Positions 1 to 9,213 of a DNA stretch of 36,777 bases are shown piece after piece. Position 1 is the stretch's first letter; every line of letters begins with the position of its first letter. The notes beneath the pieces are model-generated. The model saw only the letters and a program-made list of their open reading frames with translations. It was not told the origin of the DNA and did no database searches. The stretch covers positions 1-36,777 of the forward strand of contig VBID01000128.1 of the NCBI GenBank assembly GCA_005880615.1, written 5' to 3'. The stretch comes from Chloroflexota bacterium (GTDB lineage: Bacteria; Chloroflexota; Dormibacteria; CF-121). Both the position numbers and the translations under genes were made by a program.

Positions 1-5
1 GGCCG

Positions 6-3000
6 TTAGCCCAGGCCAGCCACCCTCGGATCGGCGCCCAGCTCGGCATGCACGGCCATGGCGCGCAGCCGCCCGGACCTGCGCACCAGCAGGCTGTAGA
101 CCACCGGGATAACCACCAGGGTGAAGACCGTCGAAGTGATCAGGCCGCCCTCCACCACCACGGCCAGCGACTGCGAGATCAGGCCTCCTCCCCCACTGGT
201 GCTGACGCCGATGGCGACCGGCAGCAGCGCCACCACGGTGGCCACGGCGGTCATCACGATCGGTCGCAGCCGGGTCGAGCCGGCGATCAGCAGGGCGTCC
301 TTGGTGGACTTGGTCTCGCGGGCTCGCTCGGTGAAGTCGACCAACAGGATGGCGTTACTGACCACGATCCCGAACACCATCAACACGCCCAGCAGCGCCG
401 GCAGGCCCAGCGATCGGTGGGTGATGAGCAACGCGGCGATGGCGCCAATCAGGGCCAGCGGCATGCTGACCAGGATGACGAAGGGGGTGACCACCGACCG
501 GAAGAAGATCACCAGGATGATGAACACCAGCGCGATCGCGATCCCAATCGCCTCGAACATCGATTGGAAGGACTGGTTGATGTCCTCGCTGGTGCCCCCG
601 GTGTCCAGCTTGACACCGGCCGGCAGGCTGACCGATTGCACCAGCGCTGAGGCTCGGGTGGACGGCCCGGTGGTGTCGCTGCCGTTGATGGTGCCGCCGA
701 CGGTGACCAGGCGTATGCCGTCCCGCCGGCTGATGCTGTCCGGCGCCACCTCGTTGCTGATGGTAGCCACGTCCCGTAGCAGGGTGCCCGGACCGACCGC
801 GAGGTCGGCGATCTTCTGCGCTGTCACCGCACTCGGGTCGAGTCGAAGGGTGACGGCTGGTCCGCTCCCTCCCAGATTGCCCAGGGGCATGGGTGACAGC
901 GCGCCGGCGACGATCTGCGCGATCGCCCGCGGGCTCAGGCCGTGGGCGGCTGCTTTGGCCGGGTCCACGGTGACCGACATCTGTGGCTTGGCCGGGGCCA
1001 GGTCGGACTGCACATTGCTCAGCTCGCTGTCCTGCTGCAACTTGGCGAGCAGCAAATCCGACGCTTGTCGTAACGCCTGGTCGTCCTGTCCGCTGGCGCG
1101 GGCCTCGAAGCGATTTGAGCCCGGGCCGAAGGTGTTGACCACGATCCGGGCATTCCCAACGCCATAGAGCTCGTTCAGCCTCTGCTGGAGGCGAGCGGCG
1201 ACGGCGGGCGAGCGAAGCTTGTCCTTCACCACGACCAGCAGGCGTCCCTGGTTGGTCACGAACCCACCGGTGTAGCCACCGTAATCACTGCTGGCGATGG
1301 TGACCTGAACCGTCTTCACGTCCCGGTCGGCCATGGCCGCCGTCTCAAAGGCTTTGAGCTGCGCGCTGGTCTCTGCGGCCGAGGTGCCGGGCGGGAGCGT
1401 CACACCTCCGACCAGTTGCTCGGAGCTGCTGAAGTCGAAGAAATTCTTGGCCACCAGTGGCGACGCGACGGCCCCGATGGCACCCGCGAACAAGACACCA
1501 GCGATGGCGAGCACCGCGACCTTGGTGAGGCGGTTGGCCAGGGCCCAGCCGAGCACCGGCTGGTAGGCGCGGTGCAGCCAGTCGCGATGCTCTGCCGGCA
1601 ACGACGCCCGCCGCTGCAGGAAGAAGCTGACCAGTACCGGGATCAGGGTCAACGCCACCAGCAGGGAGGCCAGCAACGAGATGGTGACCGTCACCGAGAA
1701 GGGTACGAAGAACTTGCTGATGATTCCACCCACCACGGCGATCGGCAGGAACACGGCGACCGTGGTCAGGGTGCTGGAGACGACCGCCTTGGACACCTCG
1801 GCCGCGCCGTTGAGGGCGGCTAGTTTTGGTGATTCACCCATCTGCAGGTGGCGATAGCTGTTCTCCAGGACCACGATGGCGTCGTCGATGATGCGGCCGA
1901 CGGCAATGGTCAGGCCTGCCAGGGTCAGGATGTTGAGAGAGAAGCCGCCAAGATTCGTGCCGAGCAGCGCCACCAGCACGCTGGTGGGGAGCGAGACCGC
2001 GGTCACTAGCGTGGCCCGGACGCTGCGCAGGAACAGGAAGATGACCAGGATGGCGAGCAGGGCCCCGATCAGGCCTTCCAGCAACAGGTCGTTGAGCGAG
2101 GCTCGGATTCCCGTAGCGCTGTCCTCGATCAACGACAGCCGGTCATTCGAGTCCAGCTGGAGCTTGGCCATCCGGGACCGGATGTCATTGGAGAGCGAGA
2201 TGGCGTTCCCGCTCGGGTCGCGGACCACCTGGATGCTGAGCGAGGGCAGGCCGTCGGTGCGCGTAATGCCGTTCACCGGAGCCGGTGCCTCCACCACGCT
2301 GGCCACGTCGCCGAGCGTGACAATGGTCGGCGGCTCGCCGGGCTTCGCCAGCGGCCCGGCACCCACCGGCAGGACCCGGAGATCGGCGGCGGTCTTGACC
2401 GCACTGACGACTTCGACGGGCACGACCTTGTTGCCATCGAGCGACTGGCCGGCGGGGAGGTCGACCTGGGCGCCAGTCAGGGCCTGCGACACCTGGAACG
2501 GCGCCAGCTGATGGGCGGCCAGACGGCTGGCATCCAGGGTGATGGTGATCGCGTTCTGCTCACCGCCGATCACCTTGATCTCGGCCGCCCCGGTCGCGCC
2601 GGCCAGGGCGGGCGCGATGATCGTCTTCGCCTCCCGAGTGACCCGGCTCAGGTTGCCGTCGGCGGCCGCCAGCGCGTAGGTCATGCTGGGGATGGCGCTG
2701 AATGAGAACGTTTGCGCCAGCGGCTTGCTCGCCCCTTCGGGGAGCTGCAGCTGGGCGAGTCGCTGGTTCACCGCGTCCAGGTCGTCTTTGGCATTCGAGT
2801 CCACTGCAAACTGGATCTGCACTTCGGAGAAGCTCTGGCTGGACGAACCGAACACGTGCTGGGCATGGGGAAGCCCGTTCAGCGCGTTCGACAGCGGCAC
2901 CGTGAGGTCCCGGTCGACCACGGCCGGGTTGGCGCCCGGATCGCTGGTGACGATGTACACGGTGGGGAAATCGACCGGGGGGAAGAGCTCCTGGTTCAGC

Positions 3001-3095
3001 CGGAAGATGCTGAGCACCCCCGCGCCCATCAGGACAAACCCGAAGAGCAGCACGACCGCCCGGTTCTCCAGGCACCAGCTGACGACCCGTCTCAC
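6..3095 (-). CDS. RND-family efflux transporter permease (AcrB/HAE-like)
   Basis: 1029 aa ORF; N-term MRRVVSWCLENRAVVLLFGFVLMGAG, 'GRIIDDAIVVLENSYRH' and C-terminal 'LMVFGIVVSNAILLVDF' are typical RND TM motifs; two periplasmic-loop repeats. Confidence 0.95.
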   Translation of the reverse strand: MRRVVSWCLENRAVVLLFGFVLMGAGVLSIFRLNQELFPPVDFPTVYIVTSDPGANPAVVDRDLTVPLSNALNGLPHAQHVFGSSSQSFSEVQIQFAVDSNAKDDLDAVNQRLAQLQLPEGASKPLAQTFSFSAIPSMTYALAAADGNLSRVTREAKTIIAPALAGATGAAEIKVIGGEQNAITITLDASRLAAHQLAPFQVSQALTGAQVDLPAGQSLDGNKVVPVEVVSAVKTAADLRVLPVGAGPLAKPGEPPTIVTLGDVASVVEAPAPVNGITRTDGLPSLSIQVVRDPSGNAISLSNDIRSRMAKLQLDSNDRLSLIEDSATGIRASLNDLLLEGLIGALLAILVIFLFLRSVRATLVTAVSLPTSVLVALLGTNLGGFSLNILTLAGLTIAVGRIIDDAIVVLENSYRHLQMGESPKLAALNGAAEVSKAVVSSTLTTVAVFLPIAVVGGIISKFFVPFSVTVTISLLASLLVALTLIPVLVSFFLQRRASLPAEHRDWLHRAYQPVLGWALANRLTKVAVLAIAGVLFAGAIGAVASPLVAKNFFDFSSSEQLVGGVTLPPGTSAAETSAQLKAFETAAMADRDVKTVQVTIASSDYGGYTGGFVTNQGRLLVVVKDKLRSPAVAARLQQRLNELYGVGNARIVVNTFGPGSNRFEARASGQDDQALRQASDLLLAKLQQDSELSNVQSDLAPAKPQMSVTVDPAKAAAHGLSPRAIAQIVAGALSPMPLGNLGGSGPAVTLRLDPSAVTAQKIADLAVGPGTLLRDVATISNEVAPDSISRRDGIRLVTVGGTINGSDTTGPSTRASALVQSVSLPAGVKLDTGGTSEDINQSFQSMFEAIGIAIALVFIILVIFFRSVVTPFVILVSMPLALIGAIAALLITHRSLGLPALLGVLMVFGIVVSNAILLVDFTERARETKSTKDALLIAGSTRLRPIVMTAVATVVALLPVAIGVSTSGGGGLISQSLAVVVEGGLITSTVFTLVVIPVVYSLLVRRSGRLRAMAVHAELGADPRVAGLG

Positions 3096-3233
3096 GCGAT
3101 CCTCCTCTCTTCGGACATCGACGGCCTATCTACGGACCAACGGCCAGTCTAGTTACAGGCTTGCTTCCTCCCCTCATTTGAGGGGAACTTGGTCTCCCTG
3201 CTTTAGGCGAAGGCCCGAGTAGGGCTGGAATAA

Positions 3234-3275
3234 GAGACGACCGCGGCGGGTAAGGAGAAACGCCGCGGCCGTCTC
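3234..3275 (-). terminator. Strong hairpin downstream of the 3298..3993 minus-strand gene
   Basis: GAGACG-a-CCGCGGCG ... CGCCGCGG-c-CGTCTC: 14 paired bases with one mismatch, 12-nt loop; minus-strand 3' flank reads TTATT. Confidence 0.6.
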
Positions 3276-3297
3276 GGCTTGTGGGGGGTCTGCCTGC

Positions 3298-3993
3298 TTA
3301 CAGTCCTGGCGTCGGTGAGGACGCCGCACTCGGAACCTTGTGATGCCGCTTGGTCGCGTCCCAGAAGGGAATCGGGCCGGTCTGCAGGTGCTGCAGGATC
3401 TTGGTCTCTTGGGTCTTGGTCAGCTTGCCCTGGGCGACGGCTTGGTCTAGCACCAGGGTCAGGTTCGTGATCAGCGCCGCCCGGAACTGCGCCTCGCTGA
3501 TGCCCTTGGAGTCGGCGATCTGGTGCAGAGTGTGGCCATTGGCCAGGGCCGTCTTCAGCTCCGCGGTCGTCATGCTCAGGGACTTGGCCGCCGCGTCGAG
3601 CACCGCCGGCAGCTCAGCTCTCCCCTTCTCGTGGAAGCCGAACGAGCCCGCAAACCGGCCACTGCAGACGGGTCCGCTGGCCAGCCTGGCCTTCAGGCGG
3701 TCGGCCTGCGCCTTGGTCAGGTCACCGGAGGTGACGGCGTCGTCGATGGTCTGGGTCACGGCCTTGCCCACCGCCGTGGCGACCTCGGACTGGGACTTGC
3801 CCAGGTTGCCGGCGAGGTGCGAGAGAAACTTGTTGCAGTAGGCCTCGGCCTTCGCCTTCTCGCTGGTAGCGGCGGGGGCGCCGGCTGGCTGAAGTCGCCC
3901 GCTGGCGGCGAACGCGCCAATACCGATCGTGACCGCGGCGACACCCGCCACGGTAACGCCGGCCGCGACTCGCGGAATCCTCGAAAAAGTCAT
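3298..3993 (-). CDS. Secreted/anchored helical-repeat hypothetical protein
   Basis: ORF listed from 4023, but AGGAGG lies just 5' of the ATG at 3993 (MTFSRIPRVAAGV...), giving a signal-peptide-like start; repeated 'LTKAQ(A/E)...L' helical segments. Confidence 0.75.
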   Translation of the reverse strand: MTFSRIPRVAAGVTVAGVAAVTIGIGAFAASGRLQPAGAPAATSEKAKAEAYCNKFLSHLAGNLGKSQSEVATAVGKAVTQTIDDAVTSGDLTKAQADRLKARLASGPVCSGRFAGSFGFHEKGRAELPAVLDAAAKSLSMTTAELKTALANGHTLHQIADSKGISEAQFRAALITNLTLVLDQAVAQGKLTKTQETKILQHLQTGPIPFWDATKRHHKVPSAASSPTPGL

Positions 3994-4085
3994 GAATATC
4001 CTCCTGAAGTTAGAACGGGGCACACGCGTGCCTTCCTCATCGTAGGCACCGGCGATAAGAGGACGATGAGAGACCCCTTAGAATT

Positions 4086-4139
4086 CTCCCTCCCCTTACC
4101 TCAGGGAGAGGAGGGGGGGTGGTATCCCCTCCCCCACCC
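4086..4139. repeat. C/G-rich palindromic repeat family member (intergenic)
   Basis: TCCCTCCCCTTACCTCAGGGAGAGGAGGGGGGGTGGTATCCCCTCCCCCACCC. Confidence 0.5.
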
Positions 4140-4154
4140 GTTGCCAGCTCTTGC

Positions 4155-5873
4155 TTAGCCGCTCCCCCCGTCATCGAACGCCTTCGCCGTGTATGCGGTG
4201 GACAGATCCTGCACCGCTGCATCCCGTAAGCCAAGAGGCGCGAGGCCGAACCGGTGCTCGATCGTGGCCAGGATGGACGTCGTGTCGTACTGGGTGTGGT
4301 CAATCACGAAGTTCCCCCGTAGGAAGGGCGAGACGATCAGGGCTGGGATTCGTGTGCCCGGGCCCCAGACGTCGTGCGGGCCAGCCTGGCTACCCTGGCC
4401 GGGAGGCGTGACGTGGTCCCACTGGCCGCCGAACTCGTCGTAGGTCACCACGACCATGGTGTTCTTCCGGCAGGCCCCGCCCTCAATGGCCCGCAGAAGC
4501 TGCACGAGGTGGTCGCTGCCGACGCTCTCGCTCGTGTAGCCGGGGTGCTCGTTCTCCGTGCCGAGGGGCTTCACGAAGCTGACCGGCTTGAGGTTGCACC
4601 CGTCCTCCGACGATTGGGCGAGCCCCGTGAACTCGGCTTCGTCGAGCAGGTGCGCTTTCCGGTTCGCCAGCCCGGTTGGCGTCGATGGATTGAAGGCGGC
4701 GTAGTAATTGAAGGCCTGATGGTGGTACTGGAATAGGTTGCTTGGGCAGCGCGGATAGCTGGCCACAATCGGGTCCACATTCGGATCCGAGCAGGCCGGA
4801 CCGCTGCCGTTCGTCCAACCCGGCGCGTTGACATCGCCGTTGGCGTTGGACCAACCGCCCGAGTACCAGGCCCAATCCATGCCAGCCGCGTTGAGCCGGT
4901 CGCCGATGGTCGGGTTCGTCTGCGCGGGGATCTTGGTGCCGAAGGCCCCAGACGGCTGGAACGCCGGCTGGGTGGTGTTGACGGCAAAGTCCCCGCAGAC
5001 CAGGCCGTCCACTGGGGACGGGCACGCCACCGTTAGCGGTCCGTCGCGGGTCACAGCCACCGTCGGGGTGTAGAGCGGGAATCCTCTGGGCATGCCCTTG
5101 GTGTCCACGATGGAGTGCAGCCCGCTGGGCGCACCGGGGTAAGTTGGGCTGGCCGCCGCGATCAGCCACTGGTGGTTGAGGAACGAGCCGCCAAAGGCAG
5201 CCTGGAAGAACTTATCCGCAATCGCGTAGTGCGGGTGCCCGTCCTGGTGCAGGTACTGGTAGATCGGGAGCGCCCGGGTATCGTACACGCCCATAACCAG
5301 GCCGATGGCGTCGCTGCCGGTCACGTACCGGTTCTGCTGGCCGCCGTTGAGCTGGTACTGCTCCTCGTAGAAGCGGTGCACCAGGTCACGGGTGCAGCCA
5401 CCTGGCAGGCCGGTCCCGTTGAGGACCCCGGTGGGAAAGGCGAAGGCCTTGAGCACCGATGGGCAGGTTGTGGCGGTGGCAGGGATGAAGGCATCGATGT
5501 TGAAGGACCCATTCGAGAAGTGGCTGGTGAAGCCCCTCGGATCTGTGCAGTCCGCCGACAGCGGCGGCGAGGTGAGGTTGACGTCGTTCTGCTTGAGGCA
5601 GGCGTAGGCCCTACCCGCCTGATCGACCTGAGCTGTGCGCGCGACCTGGGCACTGCCGAGGCCATCAACTCCCTCCCAGCCGCCGTAGAGGTTGTCAAAG
5701 CTGTGGTTCTCCTCGTAGATGACCACGATGTGGTCGATGCGGCTGAGGGCGTTACCCTCACCCTTGTTGTCGGCCGCCGTGGTGGTCATGCTGGCGAGCT
5801 GGGCGCCGACCCCCCAGACCAGGCTGATCGCCATCGCGGCGAGTCGTAGGCGGACCATATGAACCCCTCCCAA
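4155..5873 (-). CDS. Secreted phosphoesterase (phospholipase C / acid phosphatase family, PF04185-like)
   Basis: 572 aa; signal peptide; 'IDHIVVIYEENHSFDNLYGGWEG' and 'MVVVTYDEFGGQWDHVTPP' motifs. Confidence 0.9.
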   Translation of the reverse strand: MGGVHMVRLRLAAMAISLVWGVGAQLASMTTTAADNKGEGNALSRIDHIVVIYEENHSFDNLYGGWEGVDGLGSAQVARTAQVDQAGRAYACLKQNDVNLTSPPLSADCTDPRGFTSHFSNGSFNIDAFIPATATTCPSVLKAFAFPTGVLNGTGLPGGCTRDLVHRFYEEQYQLNGGQQNRYVTGSDAIGLVMGVYDTRALPIYQYLHQDGHPHYAIADKFFQAAFGGSFLNHQWLIAAASPTYPGAPSGLHSIVDTKGMPRGFPLYTPTVAVTRDGPLTVACPSPVDGLVCGDFAVNTTQPAFQPSGAFGTKIPAQTNPTIGDRLNAAGMDWAWYSGGWSNANGDVNAPGWTNGSGPACSDPNVDPIVASYPRCPSNLFQYHHQAFNYYAAFNPSTPTGLANRKAHLLDEAEFTGLAQSSEDGCNLKPVSFVKPLGTENEHPGYTSESVGSDHLVQLLRAIEGGACRKNTMVVVTYDEFGGQWDHVTPPGQGSQAGPHDVWGPGTRIPALIVSPFLRGNFVIDHTQYDTTSILATIEHRFGLAPLGLRDAAVQDLSTAYTAKAFDDGGSG

Positions 5874-5967
5874 GTGAGCTACGGCTGCCGTCGCTGCGGG
5901 CAGACTAGCGCCCCCGTCCGAACACTGTCAAGCGTAGGTTAAGTTCTGTGTTAGGTGCGGCAAAGGT

Positions 5968-6894
5968 TCAGTGCCCGCGCCGGGCTGGGGCCCCACCTCG
6001 AGGGCGAAGCTCTGGGCCCCCCGCCTCCCGGCGGAGCCAGAGGTGAAGCAGGACGGTCGTCCACATCCGGTAGGGTCGCCAGTTCTCGGCGATCTCCAGA
6101 ACGCGCGCGTGATCGGGTTTCCTGGCCAGGGTGTAGGCGTGTTGGACGGCCTGTTTGGTGACGTCGTCGTCGGGCACACCGTCTACCAGCCCGGCCCCGC
6201 GAAAGAGCGTCCCCTGCGCGCTGAACGGACCGATGCCGTGCAGCGCCCGCAGGGCATCCAGGGCTTGCTCCACTGGTATGGCACGCAGGTGGGCGCGGTC
6301 GAGAAGGCCCTCCATGGCGGCGCGTGCCACCACGTGGAGACGCTCGATCTTCTCCGCGCTTATGCCGGGAAAGTTGGCCAGCGTGGCCAGCACCGCCGGC
6401 TGGGGAAACGCATACAGTCGCTCCTCGCCCACTCGGATCTCGTCGCCGAACTCGCGAGCCATTGCCGCTCGGGTTGCCCGCGCCTGTCGGATCGAGCTTC
6501 GCTGGCCGATGACGAAATTCGCGGCCGCCTCATAGGGGCCGTGAAAACACACCGGGCGAAGGAACCGGTAGGTTTGCTGCAACCGGCCAATGACCGGGTC
6601 GCGGCGGCCGACTTCCGGGAAGCCGGTTCCATCGACATCGAGCGACAGCACCGCCAGGGCCTGGTTCCAGGCCGCCTCGGCATCCCGGCCGGTTGCGCCA
6701 CGGACTTCTCCGGTGATGGCGGCGGACCCCTGGCGGACCAGGACGGCGGCCGATGTTCGCCAGCCTTCGACCGGAAAGGCCATCGCCACGGCCGAGGGGT
6801 CCGCCGGCAGCGGCGGCCAGCCGCCAAAGAACTTGCTCTCGTCGCGCAGGCTGAAGGGCCCGCGCGCTACCAGCTGGAATCGCGTCTCGATCAA
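5968..6894 (-). CDS. DNA-3-methyladenine glycosylase II / HhH-GPD superfamily (AlkA-like)
   Basis: 308 aa; 'FVIGQRSSIRQARATRAAMAREFG', HhH-like 'ALRALHGIGPFSAQGTLFRGAGLVDGVPDDD'. Confidence 0.85.
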   Translation of the reverse strand: MIETRFQLVARGPFSLRDESKFFGGWPPLPADPSAVAMAFPVEGWRTSAAVLVRQGSAAITGEVRGATGRDAEAAWNQALAVLSLDVDGTGFPEVGRRDPVIGRLQQTYRFLRPVCFHGPYEAAANFVIGQRSSIRQARATRAAMAREFGDEIRVGEERLYAFPQPAVLATLANFPGISAEKIERLHVVARAAMEGLLDRAHLRAIPVEQALDALRALHGIGPFSAQGTLFRGAGLVDGVPDDDVTKQAVQHAYTLARKPDHARVLEIAENWRPYRMWTTVLLHLWLRREAGGPELRPRGGAPARRGH

Positions 6895-6918
6895 GCGGGC
6901 AGACTACATGAATCTCCG

Positions 6919-6950
6919 TCCCCCCTGCGGGGAGGATGGGGGTGGGGGCA
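6919..6950. repeat. C/G-rich palindromic repeat family member (intergenic)
   Basis: TCCCCCCTGCGGGGAGGATGGGGGTGGGGGCA. Confidence 0.5.
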
Positions 6951-6981
6951 GTCCGAGAGGCTCCGGTAATGAACCAGGCGT

Positions 6982-7518
6982 CTACCCGACTTGCGTACAC
7001 GCCGTGGCATTGTGGTAAAGCGCGCCTGGCGGCGATTCCGGGCCGAGGAACTTCCAGGTGTGGCTGAAATTCGCGGATAGACTCGGCATTTCGATCGTGA
7101 CCCGGTAGGTGCCGGGCGGGCCCGCAAAGCCCACACCCTTGGCCTCCATACCGGGCAGCACCCATGAGGGCAAGCGGAGCGCCGTGTCCCGATCACCATC
7201 GAAGAGTCCCGGCGACGGAACGTCGGATGGAACATGGAAAACGCCCGCACAGCGCCAGTGCTGCGGTCCGCGGATGTCGAGGGTGCCAGGCGTCTGATCG
7301 GAGACATCCGCGTAGGCCTCGATCACCGTGACCCCCGCAGGCGTGCCGGCAGCAACATACTGGTTCAGGGCGATCAGCTTGCTGCCATCGAAGGTGCCGG
7401 TCACGATGTTTTCCCGGTAGTGATCCGCCGGGCTACAACCGCCGACGACCACGGCGACCGTCGCCCCCGCGACTGTGACAGCGAGCCGCGCCGGCACCCT
7501 CGTCACCGTCCGCCTCAT
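6982..7518 (-). CDS. Hypothetical lipoprotein
   Basis: 178 aa, N-terminal hydrophobic segment ending in lipobox-like VVGGC. Confidence 0.7.
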   Translation of the reverse strand: MRRTVTRVPARLAVTVAGATVAVVVGGCSPADHYRENIVTGTFDGSKLIALNQYVAAGTPAGVTVIEAYADVSDQTPGTLDIRGPQHWRCAGVFHVPSDVPSPGLFDGDRDTALRLPSWVLPGMEAKGVGFAGPPGTYRVTIEMPSLSANFSHTWKFLGPESPPGALYHNATACTQVG

Positions 7519-7596
7519 CCGTCCTCAGGCCTCCTATCCGCCAAGACGCTGTCCACGACGGAGAACTTGCCCAGGGCGAGCGGCTAAGATGCCTCG

Positions 7597-8090
7597 GTGA
7601 CCGAGGCCCACAGGGTGCCGCATCAGCCACTCCCGGTTCCCCGAACCGGCGACGAGAAGGCCATGCTGACCGCCTTCCTCAATCGGTACCGCGAGACGAT
7701 CGTCTGGAAGCTGCAGGGCCTCTCGAAGGAGGAGGCATCACGCCATCTGGTCCCGTCGGCGACGACCTTGCTCGTGGTGGCCAAGCACCTGGCACTCGTG
7801 GAGCGCGGCTGATTTCAGGCGGACGTCGCGGGCCAAGTCACCGAGGAGACAGGGAACGATTTCGTGATCGAGCCCACCGACACCATCGACAGCATCCTCC
7901 AGCTGTACCAGGCTGAGATCGCCAAATCCCGCGCCATCGGTAGCCCGCACATCCCTGGACGATCTTTCGCATGAGGCCGTGCCGCACAGCGTGCGCTGGA
8001 TCCTGGGTCCATATGATCGAGGAAACCGCGCGTCACGCCGGTCACGCCGACATCCTGCGCGAGCTGACGGACGCCGCCGTCGGCTATTAG
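7597..8090 (+). pseudogene. Decayed DinB / DUF664-family protein gene
   Basis: Family-like sequence is recovered only by joining three frames: '...LLVVAKHLALVERG*FQADV...' (TGA 7810-7812), '...SLDDLSHEAVPHSVRWIL' (frame shift near 7930-7950), 'HMIEETARHAGHADILRELTDAAVGY*' (extra G in GGG 8005-8007). Confidence 0.85.
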
Positions 8091-9151
8091 CCCTTCCGAC
8101 GCCCTCGGCTGACCAGCTTTCGGATCCGGTCCACACTGGGCACTACACTGGCCGGCAATTGGAGTCCCCTGGTCAGTGTCGTCGGGTCTTTCAGGCCGTT
8201 TCCGGTGACGATGCAGACGATCCGCTCGTGGTGCGCGATCAGGCCCTGGTCGACCATGCGGATCAGCAGCGCCAGTGGGGCGGCCGAGGCCGGCTCTGCC
8301 AGCAAGCCTTCCTCGGCGCCGAGCCGGCGCTGCGCCGCCAGGATGGCGGCATCGGTGACGGCTTCCAGGCTGCCGTGCGACTCATCGCGGGCCCGAATCG
8401 CCCCCTCCCAGGAGGCCGGATTCCCGATGCGAATGGCCGAGGCGATCGTGCGCGGCCGGGCCACCGGCTTCCCGGTCACCAGCGGAGCCGCCCCCGCCGC
8501 CTGGGCGCCGTGCATACGGGGCAGGGGCAGTCCTTCTCGCTCGTGCAGCTCGCGGAAGGCCCGCCAGTAGGCCGTGATGTTGCCGGCATTCCCGACGGGC
8601 AGGAAGACGCGGTCGGGCACCGCGCCGAGCTGCTCTACGACTTCAAAGCCGGCGGTCTTCTGGCCCTCCAGGCGGAACGGGTTGATGGAGTTGACGATGG
8701 CCACCCCGGGCACGTCGGCCAGCGCCCGCACGAGCTTCAGCGCATCGTCGAAGGCGCCGCGGACGGCGACGATCCGAGCCCCATATGCCATCGCCTGCGC
8801 CAGCTTTCCCTTGGCCACGCCACCGGCAGGGAGCAGCACGAACGCCCGCAAGCCATACCGCGCCGCGTAGGCGGCAGCCGAGGCACTGGTGTTGCCGGTC
8901 GAGGCACAGAGCAGGGTGTGGGCCCCGGCCTCCATGGCCTTGGCGGTGGCCAGCGCCATCCCGCGGTCTTTGAACGATCCGGTTGGGTTCAGGCCCTCGT
9001 ACTTGAAGAACAACTGCGGCAGGTCGAGGCTGGGACCGATTCGTCTGGATCGGATGAGTGGCGTCCACCCTTCCCCCAGGCTGACCTCGGGAGTCGCGTC
9101 ACTGACCGGCAGATAGCGCCCGTAGCGGGCGATGACCCCGGCTCGGTACAA
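8087..9151 (-). CDS. thrC: Threonine synthase
   Basis: 354 aa, TTG start; 'GVIARYGRYLPVSDATPEVSLGEGWTPLI' and PLP-site 'KYEGLNPTGSFKDRGMA', 'CASTGNTSASAAAYAARYG'. Confidence 0.95.
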   Translation of the reverse strand: MYRAGVIARYGRYLPVSDATPEVSLGEGWTPLIRSRRIGPSLDLPQLFFKYEGLNPTGSFKDRGMALATAKAMEAGAHTLLCASTGNTSASAAAYAARYGLRAFVLLPAGGVAKGKLAQAMAYGARIVAVRGAFDDALKLVRALADVPGVAIVNSINPFRLEGQKTAGFEVVEQLGAVPDRVFLPVGNAGNITAYWRAFRELHEREGLPLPRMHGAQAAGAAPLVTGKPVARPRTIASAIRIGNPASWEGAIRARDESHGSLEAVTDAAILAAQRRLGAEEGLLAEPASAAPLALLIRMVDQGLIAHHERIVCIVTGNGLKDPTTLTRGLQLPASVVPSVDRIRKLVSRGRRKG

Positions 9152-9213
9152 CTGGGCGATTCACAGAGGATAGGAGTGGAGGGAGTCCTCGCGCTCGACT
9201 CCCTCCCCTCAAC

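Noticed and set aside
121-1167. 348-aa plus-strand ORF opposite the RND pump
   Set aside because: Shadow ORF of a well-supported RND gene.
7810-7812. TGA in the DinB/DUF664 gene as a second selenocysteine codon
   Set aside because: The family is expected to have Trp here, no Cys partner is nearby, and two further frameshifts show simple decay.
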